From an uncultured Bacteroidales bacterium (GTDB lineage: Bacteria; Bacteroidota; Bacteroidia; Bacteroidales; Paludibacteraceae), in the NCBI GenBank assembly GCA_937891905.1, contig CALATT010000090.1, positions 1-18,902 on the forward strand: a stretch of 18,902 nt of DNA, in the 5' to 3' direction. Of the stretch, positions 1-5,182 are shown in pieces; within the stretch, counting starts at the first letter, position 1, and each line of letters begins with the position of its first letter. The notes beneath the pieces were generated by a model. It saw only the letters and a list, made by a program, of their open reading frames with translations. It had not been told where the DNA came from and ran no database searches. The position numbers were made by a program, and so were the translations under genes.

Positions 1-2
1 CT

Positions 3-428
3 TATGGTTATGTATATGTAGCACAAATCGCTATGGGTGCTGACCAAGCACAAACACTCAAGGCTATCCGCGAGGCTGAGGCGTATCCAGGACCATCACT
101 CGTCATCGCTTACGCACCATGTATCAACCATGGTTTGAAAGCAGGTATGGGCAAGAGCCAAGCTGAGGAGGCAAAGGCTGTTGAATGTGGTTACTGGCAC
201 TTGTGGCGTTACAACCCAATGATGGAAGCAGAAGGAAAGAATCCATTCTCACTCGACTCTAAAGAGCCTAAGTGGGAACTCTTCCAAGACTATCTCAAGG
301 GTGAGGTACGCTTCGCATCTGTGGCTAAGCAGTATCCAAAAGAGGCCGAGGAACTCTTCCAAGCTGCTCAGGAGAATGCGCAATGGCGTTACAAGTCATA
401 CCTCCGCATGCTCGGCACTGAATGGTAA
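3..428 (+). CDS. nifJ: Pyruvate:ferredoxin (flavodoxin) oxidoreductase, C-terminal fragment (5' end outside window)
   Basis: The reading frame is open from base 3, so the gene begins upstream of the window; only about 141 codons are seen. The protein is the C-terminal part of the thiamine-diphosphate domain of PFOR, the cytoplasmic enzyme that oxidatively decarboxylates pyruvate to acetyl-CoA and reduces ferredoxin or flavodoxin. The fragment opens with YGYVYVAQIAMGADQAQT and carries YAPCINHG. The Cys in that motif lies 101 residues before the stop, where family knowledge places the fourth ligand of the [4Fe-4S] cluster nearest to TPP (Cys1071 in the Desulfovibrio africanus enzyme). The tail LFQAAQENAQWRYKSYLRML is the usual end for forms lacking the Desulfovibrio extension. 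It is typical of an anaerobe. The gene ends normally, just before a hairpin terminator. Family assignment is firm; the symbol is the conventional one. Confidence 0.93.
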   Translation, partial: YGYVYVAQIAMGADQAQTLKAIREAEAYPGPSLVIAYAPCINHGLKAGMGKSQAEEAKAVECGYWHLWRYNPMMEAEGKNPFSLDSKEPKWELFQDYLKGEVRFASVAKQYPKEAEELFQAAQENAQWRYKSYLRMLGTEW

Positions 429-477
429 TAAGAACTACCAAATGGTAATAAGGAACGCGCGCACGCGTGTATATGAT

Positions 478-510
478 AGAGAGAACCACCCGAAAGTGGT
501 TCTCTCTTTG
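478..510 (+). terminator. Hairpin terminator after the PFOR gene
   Basis: A perfect 12-bp stem (AGAGAGAACCAC at 478-489 with GTGGTTCTCTCT at 496-507) encloses a six-base CCGAAA loop and is followed by a short T run. It lies between the converging PFOR gene (plus) and the smalltalk-like gene (minus), so it may serve both directions. The T tract is short, so termination may be incomplete. Confidence 0.7.
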
Positions 511-524
511 TACATCTAACATCG

Positions 525-722
525 TCACTTCTTCTTGGCGTCGTAGGACTCAGTGGTCTTAGTCTGAATCACGACGGAGGTGTCTCCGTGCTGATAAAAC
601 TCAGACTTGTTCGTGATGGTTCGCACCACATTGCAAGAGGTGAATCCTAAGCCTGTCGCCAACGCCGTCAGTGCGGCGATAAGAGCCATGATAATGGCTT
701 TAATAATCTTTTTCTTGTCCAT
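525..722 (-). CDS. Smalltalk-like small lipopeptide (65 aa)
   Basis: The start is the ATG at 722 on the minus strand. Residues 1-8 are Lys-rich (MDKKKIIK), 9-29 are hydrophobic, and the block ALTALATGLGFTSC ends at Cys30 in a lipobox-like context (FTSC). The segment LTALATxLGxTSC is the signature I associate with the Bacteroidales 'smalltalk' peptides, usually 30-35 residues and often found near phage-type amidase and HU-like genes. This copy carries about 35 extra polar residues after the Cys (NVVRTITNKSEFYQHGD...), so it is longer than usual. It is probably a membrane or lipid-anchored peptide; the function is unknown. It is the last gene of a three-gene minus-strand cassette. The leader on its sense strand consists of ACTCACT-type 7-nt repeats. 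The family link rests on memory of the motif, not on a search. Confidence 0.72.
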   Translation of the reverse strand: MDKKKIIKAIIMALIAALTALATGLGFTSCNVVRTITNKSEFYQHGDTSVVIQTKTTESYDAKKK

Positions 723-754
723 AGTAATTAGTAATTGAGTAGTGAGTAGTGAGT
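723..754 (+). repeat. 7-nt GAGTAGT-type repeats at the start of the smalltalk-like gene
   Basis: On the plus strand the bases between the start codon and position 754 run as AGTAATT, AGTAATT, GAGTAGT, GAGTAGT, GAGT. The same GAGTAGT heptamer recurs at 5994-6015 between lpxH and mazG, in the opposite orientation relative to the downstream gene. It is probably a dispersed intergenic low-complexity element. Confidence 0.6.
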
Positions 755-766
755 CGCCCTATCGCC

Positions 767-806
767 TTCCCTTCCCCCTTCCCTTTAGGGAGGGGTCGGG
801 GGTAGG
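767..806 (+). repeat. C/G-rich inverted repeat between minus-strand cassette genes
   Basis: A long imperfect stem centres on a TTTA loop at 784-787, with C/T-rich bases to the left and G-rich bases to the right (core CCCTTCCC near GGGAGGGG). With G-U pairs it folds better as plus-strand RNA, although the flanking genes are on the minus strand. It lies in the gap between the 122-aa gene and the smalltalk-like gene and could be an attenuating hairpin or a dispersed repeat. No clear T tail follows. Confidence 0.45.
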
Positions 807-810
807 CTTA

Positions 811-1179
811 TTATTCCTCTAATGAGTCGGGCCAAACAACCTCTTGCTTGCTCTCATCATAGCACTTGTACGCCTTGGCGAACAACCATCCTTTGTAGGT
901 GGTGTACTTGAAGTCAGGCGCCTTGCGTTCTGCCAAGAATACTTCTTGGTCGGCACTCACTTTGCTCAGGTCCATAGAGCGGTCCAATGCTGCCAAGCGT
1001 ACTACGCGGAACTTGATTCGTTGTTTGCTCTCGTCTGCGCTTACAGGAGTGGTGCGGTCTCCGCGCACGGAGGTGTACTTGCGTTTAGATGCCCTGCGGA
1101 AGTTGTAGCAGGTGCGAAATTTCTTACTGATTTTGCCCGAGATATGCTCAATCGGGTCTTCGAATACTACTAATCCCAT
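811..1179 (-). CDS. Uncharacterised small protein, paralogue A (122 aa)
   Basis: The start is the ATG at 1179 on the minus strand, behind an AT-rich leader with TTAA words. I do not recognise a named family. The protein is basic, with no signal peptide or membrane segment. Residues 8-60 hold DPIEHISGKISKKF, a basic stretch, YTSVRGDRTTPVS, then a charged KQRIKFRVV segment; the C-terminal third has an aromatic YTTYKGWLFAKAYKCYD stretch. It aligns by eye with the 103-aa neighbour: GKIxK, YTS, a later R, SxxE, KF and a closing (K/R)G(W/Y) block occur in the same order. The two are therefore probably tandem diverged paralogues. It is the middle gene of the minus-strand cassette, 88 nt before the smalltalk-like gene. 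The plus strand is also open across it (844-1173), but that frame gives no recognisable protein. Bona fide coding status is likely because the paralogy is in this frame. Confidence 0.7.
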   Translation of the reverse strand: MGLVVFEDPIEHISGKISKKFRTCYNFRRASKRKYTSVRGDRTTPVSADESKQRIKFRVVRLAALDRSMDLSKVSADQEVFLAERKAPDFKYTTYKGWLFAKAYKCYDESKQEVVWPDSLEE

Positions 1180-1212
1180 GTTAATTAAGGTTTTGGTTTA
1201 ATGGTTAATAGG

Positions 1213-1524
1213 TTAATTGTTTAGTTTTTTGTACTCTTGTGAGATTACATACCCACGCAGACTCTTGTACTTGCTTTGTGCTTTGTACGCAGTCTCATAG
1301 CTTGCTTTCTGTTCGGCATCAGCCAAAGCTGCGTTAGCGTTCGTTACTGCTTGCTTGAATTTCTCTTGTCGTGCTAATTCAGCTTCGCTAAACTCTTTGG
1401 TTCGTGGATTGCAGATTTGGCTGGTGTACTGGGTGTCTCCGCGTTGGGCGAAGATGATTTTCGAGTGCTTGCAGATCTTGCCTCGAAATGCCGTAAACGG
1501 CGCTTCTAAGTTGATTTTGCTCAT
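1213..1524 (-). CDS. Uncharacterised small protein, paralogue B (103 aa)
   Basis: The start is the ATG at 1524 on the minus strand, preceded by a leader with CATTAAACC and CATTAAC words. I recognise no named family. The N-terminal half reads APFTAFRGKICKHSKIIFAQRG, then YTSQICNPRTKEFSEAELARQEKF. The middle (residues 60-80) is Ala/Glu/Gln/Lys-rich and probably helical. The C-terminal part has KYKSLRGYVISQEYKKL. It has the same block order as the 122-aa protein downstream, with an extra Cys pair (KICKHS and ICNP) that could suggest a metal or redox site. No signal peptide is seen, so it is probably cytoplasmic or carried by a mobile element. It is the first gene of the three-gene minus-strand cassette, 33 nt before paralogue A. 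I recall similarly built small proteins in gut Bacteroidales but cannot assign a function. Confidence 0.72.
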   Translation of the reverse strand: MSKINLEAPFTAFRGKICKHSKIIFAQRGDTQYTSQICNPRTKEFSEAELARQEKFKQAVTNANAALADAEQKASYETAYKAQSKYKSLRGYVISQEYKKLNN

Positions 1525-1567
1525 AGTTAATGTTTAGGTTTAATGATTAATAATGTATGTTTATTTC

Positions 1568-1595
1568 CCCGCATTGTATGCGGGCTATCTTTTTT
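1568..1595 (+). terminator. Terminator-like hairpin with T6, no plus-strand gene upstream
   Basis: A 7-bp stem (CCCGCAT 1568-1574, ATGCGGG 1578-1584) with a 3-nt loop is followed by CTATC and six T residues. No plus-strand gene lies upstream, so its role is unclear. On the minus strand it sits about 45 nt ahead of the start codon of paralogue B and could instead be part of that cassette's leader. Confidence 0.4.
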
Positions 1596-1726
1596 ACGAG
1601 ACGGATACGAGAGACATACGGGACGATAGCGACATCAAAAACACCCTACACTCTTGTCCCCCTCCGGTCCCTCTGCTTCCTCCGTCTTCCGTCCGTTGGA
1701 CTCCAGACTCCGGAAACCGGACTCCC

Positions 1727-1780
1727 TCCCGGTCCTTCCAGTCCCTAAAGTCCTTATGGACCTTAGAGACCTTAGAGACC
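1727..1780. repeat. Six-unit degenerate 9-nt tandem repeat
   Basis: Consecutive 9-mers on the plus strand are TCCCGGTCC, TTCCAGTCC, CTAAAGTCC, TTATGGACC, TTAGAGACC, TTAGAGACC. The last two are identical and all end in (A/T)CC. Less regular C/T-rich 9-nt phasing continues to the left, to about 1655. The unit length is a multiple of three, which keeps the frame open without implying a gene. Confidence 0.7.
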
Positions 1781-1786
1781 CTTTCC

Positions 1787-1824
1787 CTCTCGGGCCCCCG
1801 ACGAATTTTAATTCGTGGGGAGAG
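1787..1824. repeat. Strong inverted repeat
   Basis: The inner stem ACGAATT (1801-1807) / AATTCGT (1810-1816) has a TT apex. It is extended by C4/G4 and CTCT/AGAG pairs around a bulge. It follows directly after the 9-nt repeat tract. No T tail is present on the plus strand. Confidence 0.55.
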
Positions 1825-2062
1825 CGTAGAGTAATGCGTAGTGTTATAGGAGCTACGAGTAGCGACTCACACGAGCATTAACTTAAGCGTGGGCGCGTAG
1901 CCCACAGGCTCAGCGACTACAATAGGCACATAGCATACGGCAGTGTTTATATAGGTTTATTCACCATCAATAATCACACACATCGAGTTTTTGATTACCT
2001 AAAAAAAATTAAGATGTAAGGTGTAGGGTGTATCTGCACTTTACACTTTTTAGGCGCACTTT

Positions 2063-2094
2063 CTTGCACAATTCAAAAAAAAGCAGTATCTTTG
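2063..2094 (+). promoter_or_regulatory. Bacteroidota-type promoter of the HipB-like HTH gene
   Basis: CTTG at 2063-2066, 20 nt, then TATCTTTG at 2087-2094, matching the TTTG / TAnnTTTG promoter of the Bacteroidota primary sigma factor. Transcription should begin near 2100, just before the inverted repeat that probably binds the regulator. Confidence 0.8.
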
Positions 2095-2105
2095 CCGCCG
2101 AATTA

Positions 2106-2148
2106 ACTATCATATAATATAGTTTCCGTTTTATTTATATTACTATAT
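2106..2148. promoter_or_regulatory. Probable autoregulatory operator: ACTAT-N8-ATAGT plus a third half site
   Basis: ACTAT (2106-2110), eight bases, ATAGT (2119-2123) form an 18-bp dyad. A further ACTATAT at 2142-2148 pairs with ATATAGT at 2117-2123. The 5-8-5 geometry equals that of the E. coli HipB operator (TATCC-N8-GGATA), although the bases differ. It lies just downstream of the expected transcription start and before the start codon, as for an autorepressor. The inference rests on position and symmetry. Confidence 0.6.
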
Positions 2149-2165
2149 GATATATTATTGTGATT

Positions 2166-2486
2166 ATGAGTAAGTCCACACAAAGCACTCTTCTACCACG
2201 AAGAGCCCAGCAAAACTTAGCCATTGTAGGAGAACAAATTCGCTTGGCTCGTTTGCGCCGTGATATTACCATTGCGCAGATAGCAGACCGAGCTGGTTGT
2301 TCAGAACTCACAGTTATGCGTGTCGAAAAAGGCACTCCATCTGTAGCGATAGGCACTTATCTGCGTATTTTATTCGCATTAAACTTAGACGAAGACATCC
2401 TACTTATCGCACAGCAAGACACCATTGGTCGCGAGTTGCAAGACTTATCGCTCAAGAAACGCAAACGCGCATCTTCAAAACGATAG
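2166..2486 (+). CDS. Orphan HipB-like XRE-family HTH regulator (106 aa)
   Basis: I chose the ATG at 2166; an in-frame GTG lies two codons upstream. The protein has one lambda-repressor-type HTH: helices around residues 22-56 with GEQIRLARLRRDITIAQIAD and SELTVMRVEKGTPSVAIGTY, then the LRILFALNLDEDILLIA block and a short basic tail. This layout (AGxSxxTxxRxEKGxPSVxxGTYxxILFALxL...DxxGRELQ) matches the antitoxin/repressor partners of HipA-type kinases. HipB proteins bind palindromes and repress their own operon. No hipA follows: the next 236 nt hold no gene and then htpG starts. It is therefore an orphan antitoxin or a repurposed regulator. It has its own promoter and a dyad in its leader. It is unlikely to be co-transcribed by design with htpG, but no terminator is seen between them. 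Confidence 0.85.
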   Translation: MSKSTQSTLLPRRAQQNLAIVGEQIRLARLRRDITIAQIADRAGCSELTVMRVEKGTPSVAIGTYLRILFALNLDEDILLIAQQDTIGRELQDLSLKKRKRASSKR

Positions 2487-2643
2487 ACCATGTAGGAGAT
2501 TGAAACACCGACTGGAATATTGCTTATAGTCATAACGAACCATTTCCTACTCTCCCAATTATATCAATATATCAACATGGACTGCATTCTGCCAAAATGG
2601 CAGTTGTGCGCGTGTGGCACGAAAATTGAGAATAGAGTTTAGC

Positions 2644-2713
2644 ATTAATTCGTTAACCCGTTAAACACTAACTCGTTAAACATTAATTCATTAATTCGTT
2701 AAACATTAAACAT
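2644..2713 (+). repeat. Tandem 8/7-nt leader repeats upstream of htpG
   Basis: The leader splits into units TAATTCGT, TAACCCGT, TAAACAC, TAACTCGT, TAAACAT, TAATTCAT, TAATTCGT, TAAACAT, TAAACAT, ending about 10 nt before the htpG start codon. The 8-mers follow TAAYTCNT and the 7-mers TAAACAT. The same two unit types make up the lpxH leader at 5082-5171. No TAnnTTTG promoter was found between 2487 and 2722. Confidence 0.8.
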
Positions 2714-2722
2714 CACACAAAT

Positions 2723-4699
2723 ATGGCAAAAGGTAATATTGGGGTGACATCAGATAATATATTCCCCGTCATTAAGAAATTTTTGTACTCAGACCATGAA
2801 ATCTTCCTACGCGAATTGATTTCCAACGCCGTAGATGCTACACAAAAACTCAAGACACTCGCTTCTGTAGGTGAGTTCAAAGGCGAATTGGGCGATACGC
2901 GCGTGCGCGTAATAATAAATAAGGATAAAAAAACACTTACCGTCTCCGACCACGGTATAGGCATGACAGCCGAGGAAGTAGATAAATACATCAATCAAAT
3001 AGCTTTCTCCGGCGCGGAAGAGTTCGTGGCTCAATATAAAGACAAAGCAGAAGCTATCATCGGACATTTCGGTCTCGGTTTCTACTCCGCTTTCATGGTT
3101 AGCAAGAAAGTAGAGATTTTCTCACAAAGCCACAAAGAGGACGCAAAAGCCGTTCATTGGTCATGTTCAGGCGATCCTGAATACACCATGGAGGACACCA
3201 TCAAAGCAGAAAGAGGTACAGAGATCGTGCTGCATATAGACGATGAGTTTAGCCAATACCTCGAAGAAGCAACCATTGAGGGATTGCTCAAGAAATACTG
3301 CAAGTTCTTGCCAGTAGAGATCGCTTTTGGCAAGAAAAAAGAGTGGAAAGAGGGCAAGCAGGTTGAATTAGACGAAGAGAACATCATCAACAATACCACT
3401 CCTGCATGGACACGCAAACCAGCTGACCTCAAAGAAGAAGACTATGACACCTTCTATCACGAACTCTACCCCACCCAGATGGACGAACCATTATTCCACA
3501 TTCACCTCAATGTGGATTATCCATTCAACCTGACTGGTATTCTCTACTTCCCTAAAATTAAGACCAACCTCGATGTACACCGTAATAAGATTCAACTCTA
3601 TTGCAATCAAGTGTATGTTACTGACGAGGTGGAGAACATCGTTCCTGAGTATTTAACTCTCCTGCGCGGTGTGATTGATAGTCCAGACATTCCACTCAAT
3701 GTGAGCCGCAGTTATTTGCAGAGCGATAATAATGTGAAGAAGATTAGCGGATACATCACCAAGAAAGTGGCAGATAAACTCGCTGAACTATACAAAGCCG
3801 ACAAAGATGAGTTCGCCAAGAAATGGGACGACATCAAGATGTTTATCCAGTTCGGTATGCTCACCGACGAGAAATTTTATGACAAAGCGACGGGATTTGC
3901 GCTCTACAAGAGTATTGACAATAAATACGCAACACTCAGCGAGTACATAGCGCAAGTGAAAGAGGCACAGACCGACAAAGATGGCAACCTTGTACTGCTC
4001 TATACCAACGACCCTGATGCACATTACACCTATATCGAGCGCGCAAAAGCGAAAGGATACGATGTGCTGCTCATGGACGGCGAACTAGATGTGCACATCA
4101 TGAGCCAAGCAGAGCAGAAAGGAATGGAGAAAGAGAAGAACTCGGAAGATAAACTGCGCTTCGTGCGTATTGACAGCGATACGATTGAGAACCTTATTCG
4201 CAAAGAAGAGAACACCAAAGATAACTACTCCGACGAGCAGAAAGAAGGTTTGCGCAAAGCATTTGAGAATTTACTGCCAAGCAGCGAAGATAAGTTGCGC
4301 TATTTCGTTACCTGCGAAGCTGCTTCCGCAGACGCGTTGCCAGTCTTCCTGACACAAAACGAGTTCATGCGCCGCATGAAAGAGATGTCCGCACACCAAC
4401 AAGGCATGTCTTTCTACGGCAATATGCCAGACCAATACAACCTCGTCCTTAACACTGCGCACCCACTCATTCAAGAGTTAGTGGGCAAGCAGACGAGCGA
4501 AGAGGTGCAAGAAGAAGTAGAGAAGAAAGGCGAAGGCGATGCGCCAAGCACCAAAGAGACCGTCATCAAGACCGTTTATACCTTAGACGGCGAAGATGAT
4601 CGCATCAAACAGTTGATCGACATCGCGCTTTTGGCAAGCGGACAACTCAAGGGTGAAGCCCTCGCCAAATTCGTCAATCGCTCCGTAGAACTACTCTAA
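2723..4699 (+). CDS. htpG: HtpG, Hsp90-family molecular chaperone (658 aa)
   Basis: A cytoplasmic homodimeric ATP-dependent chaperone. The N-terminal GHKL ATPase domain shows ELISNAVDA (Glu31, Asn35, Asp38), DHGIGM (Asp76-Met81) and GHFGLGFYSAFMV (114-126), the nucleotide pocket and lid of Hsp90. The middle domain has the client/ATPase-loop motif NVSRSYLQSD near residues 328-337. The C-terminal dimerisation domain runs to LAKFVNRSVELL. The length is close to the 620-690 usual for Bacteroidota HtpG. The start at 2723 is supported by the canonical MxKGxIGVT opening. The gene is intact. It is preceded by an unusual repeat leader and followed by a strong hairpin terminator at 4706-4742. No heat-shock operator such as CIRCE was seen. 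Assignment is firm. Confidence 0.97.
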   Translation: MAKGNIGVTSDNIFPVIKKFLYSDHEIFLRELISNAVDATQKLKTLASVGEFKGELGDTRVRVIINKDKKTLTVSDHGIGMTAEEVDKYINQIAFSGAEEFVAQYKDKAEAIIGHFGLGFYSAFMVSKKVEIFSQSHKEDAKAVHWSCSGDPEYTMEDTIKAERGTEIVLHIDDEFSQYLEEATIEGLLKKYCKFLPVEIAFGKKKEWKEGKQVELDEENIINNTTPAWTRKPADLKEEDYDTFYHELYPTQMDEPLFHIHLNVDYPFNLTGILYFPKIKTNLDVHRNKIQLYCNQVYVTDEVENIVPEYLTLLRGVIDSPDIPLNVSRSYLQSDNNVKKISGYITKKVADKLAELYKADKDEFAKKWDDIKMFIQFGMLTDEKFYDKATGFALYKSIDNKYATLSEYIAQVKEAQTDKDGNLVLLYTNDPDAHYTYIERAKAKGYDVLLMDGELDVHIMSQAEQKGMEKEKNSEDKLRFVRIDSDTIENLIRKEENTKDNYSDEQKEGLRKAFENLLPSSEDKLRYFVTCEAASADALPVFLTQNEFMRRMKEMSAHQQGMSFYGNMPDQYNLVLNTAHPLIQELVGKQTSEEVQEEVEKKGEGDAPSTKETVIKTVYTLDGEDDRIKQLIDIALLASGQLKGEALAKFVNRSVELL

Positions 4700-4705
4700 G
4701 ACCAC

Positions 4706-4742
4706 AAAAAAATGACACAAATTTGCATGTGTCATTTTTTTT
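4706..4742 (+). terminator. Terminator of htpG, overlapping the next promoter
   Basis: ATGACACA (4712-4719) pairs with TGTGTCAT (4728-4735), extended by A6/T6, with the loop AATTTGCA and a T tract. The loop carries the TTTG (4722-4725) that is also the -33 element of the following promoter. Confidence 0.88.
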
Positions 4743-4753
4743 GTGTACCTTTG
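4722..4753 (+). promoter_or_regulatory. Bacteroidota-type promoter of the DUF59-lpxH-mazG operon
   Basis: TTTG at 4722-4725, 20 nt, TACCTTTG at 4746-4753. The expected transcription start near 4758-4760 leaves a leader of only about 10 nt before the ATG at 4770. This also excludes the in-frame GTG at 4743 as the start codon. Confidence 0.85.
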
Positions 4754-4769
4754 CACGAAATTTTACGCT

Positions 4770-5084
4770 ATGAATGAATTTTTAGAAAAAGAAGAAGCTA
4801 TATTACAAATGCTCAAGACCGTATTTGACCCGGAAATACCCGTCAATATCTACGATCTTGGACTTATCTATGGCATTGAGCTGAAAGACGATGGAGTATG
4901 CGAAGTGACCATGACGCTCACCGCACCTTCCTGCCCTGCGAGCGATTTTATCGTGGAAGATATTCGGCAGAAAGTAGGGTCCGTAGAGGGAATCAAAGAT
5001 GTGAATGTCACTATCGTCTTCGAACCCGAATGGACCAAAGACATGATGTCAGAAGAAGCCAAATTAGAACTTGGCTTCATGTAA
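4770..5084 (+). CDS. MIP18-family / DUF59 protein, SufT-like Fe-S assembly factor (104 aa)
   Basis: A single MIP18 domain fills the protein: residues 15-34 hold the hallmark TVFDPEIPVNIYDLGLIYGI, followed by VTMTLTAPSCPASDFIVEDI (about 44-63) with the conserved Cys, and the C-terminal VTIVFEPEWTKDMMSEEAKLELGF. Proteins of this type (SufT, PaaD-like, eukaryotic CIA2) help insert or mature Fe-S clusters. The start is set at 4770 because the promoter -7 box ends at 4753. The stop codon is the first three bases of the repeat unit TAATTCAT, which begins the lpxH leader. No terminator separates it from lpxH, so it probably leads an operon with lpxH and mazG. It acts in the cytoplasm. The partner protein cannot be told from the context, since no suf genes are in view. 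Confidence 0.9.
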   Translation: MNEFLEKEEAILQMLKTVFDPEIPVNIYDLGLIYGIELKDDGVCEVTMTLTAPSCPASDFIVEDIRQKVGSVEGIKDVNVTIVFEPEWTKDMMSEEAKLELGFM

Positions 5085-5171
5085 TTCATTCACTAACTCG
5101 CTAATTCATTAAACATTAACTCGTTAATTCTTTAACTCTCTAATTCGTTAATTCATTAAACATTAACTCGT
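5082..5171 (+). repeat. Tandem 8/7-nt leader repeats upstream of lpxH, with a 23-nt exact duplication
   Basis: The units are TAAYTCNT 8-mers interspersed with TAAACAT 7-mers, the same two types as in the htpG leader. A 23-nt block at 5102-5124 recurs exactly at 5149-5171, 47 nt later. The array begins with the stop codon of the upstream gene and ends 11 nt before the lpxH ATG. Confidence 0.85.
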
Positions 5172-5182
5172 CAACTCACCCC

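Larger units (their letters stand above)
1525..2062. other. Gene-poor, hairpin- and repeat-rich region
   Basis: No convincing gene lies between the minus-strand cassette and the promoter of the HTH gene. Contents: a hairpin CCCGCAT-TGT-ATGCGGG (1568-1584) followed by T6 at 1590-1595; a C/T-rich stretch with 9-nt repeats (1650-1785); a strong hairpin around ACGAATT-TT-AATTCGT flanked by C4/G4 (1787-1824); a small hairpin near GCTACGAGTAGC (about 1852-1864); and GTGGGC-GCGTA-GCCCAC (1889-1905). The 93-aa plus-strand frame at 1553-1834 merely translates the repeats. The region could be a decayed mobile-element end or an unannotated structured RNA. Confidence 0.6.

Noticed and set aside
844..1173. 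A 109-codon plus-strand open frame antisense to paralogue A
   Set aside because: The minus-strand frame shows paralogy with its neighbour and lies in a consistent three-gene unit. The plus-strand translation has no recognisable features.
1553..1834. A 93-codon plus-strand open frame across the 9-nt repeats
   Set aside because: It has Pro/Ser/Thr-rich, repeat-derived translation (LWT, LET, LET) and no recognisable domain. The 9-nt unit length alone keeps the frame open.
2598..2630. Short frame MAVVRVWHEN that could be a hipA start remnant after the HipB-like gene
   Set aside because: Ten residues are too few to support homology, and no continuation was seen in any frame.
4743..4769. Upstream GTG start for the MIP18-family gene
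   Set aside because: It lies inside the promoter -7 region, before the expected transcription start.
5082..5171. CRISPR array in the lpxH leader
   Set aside because: The repeat units are 7-8 nt and abut one another, with no unique spacers of CRISPR length and no cas genes.
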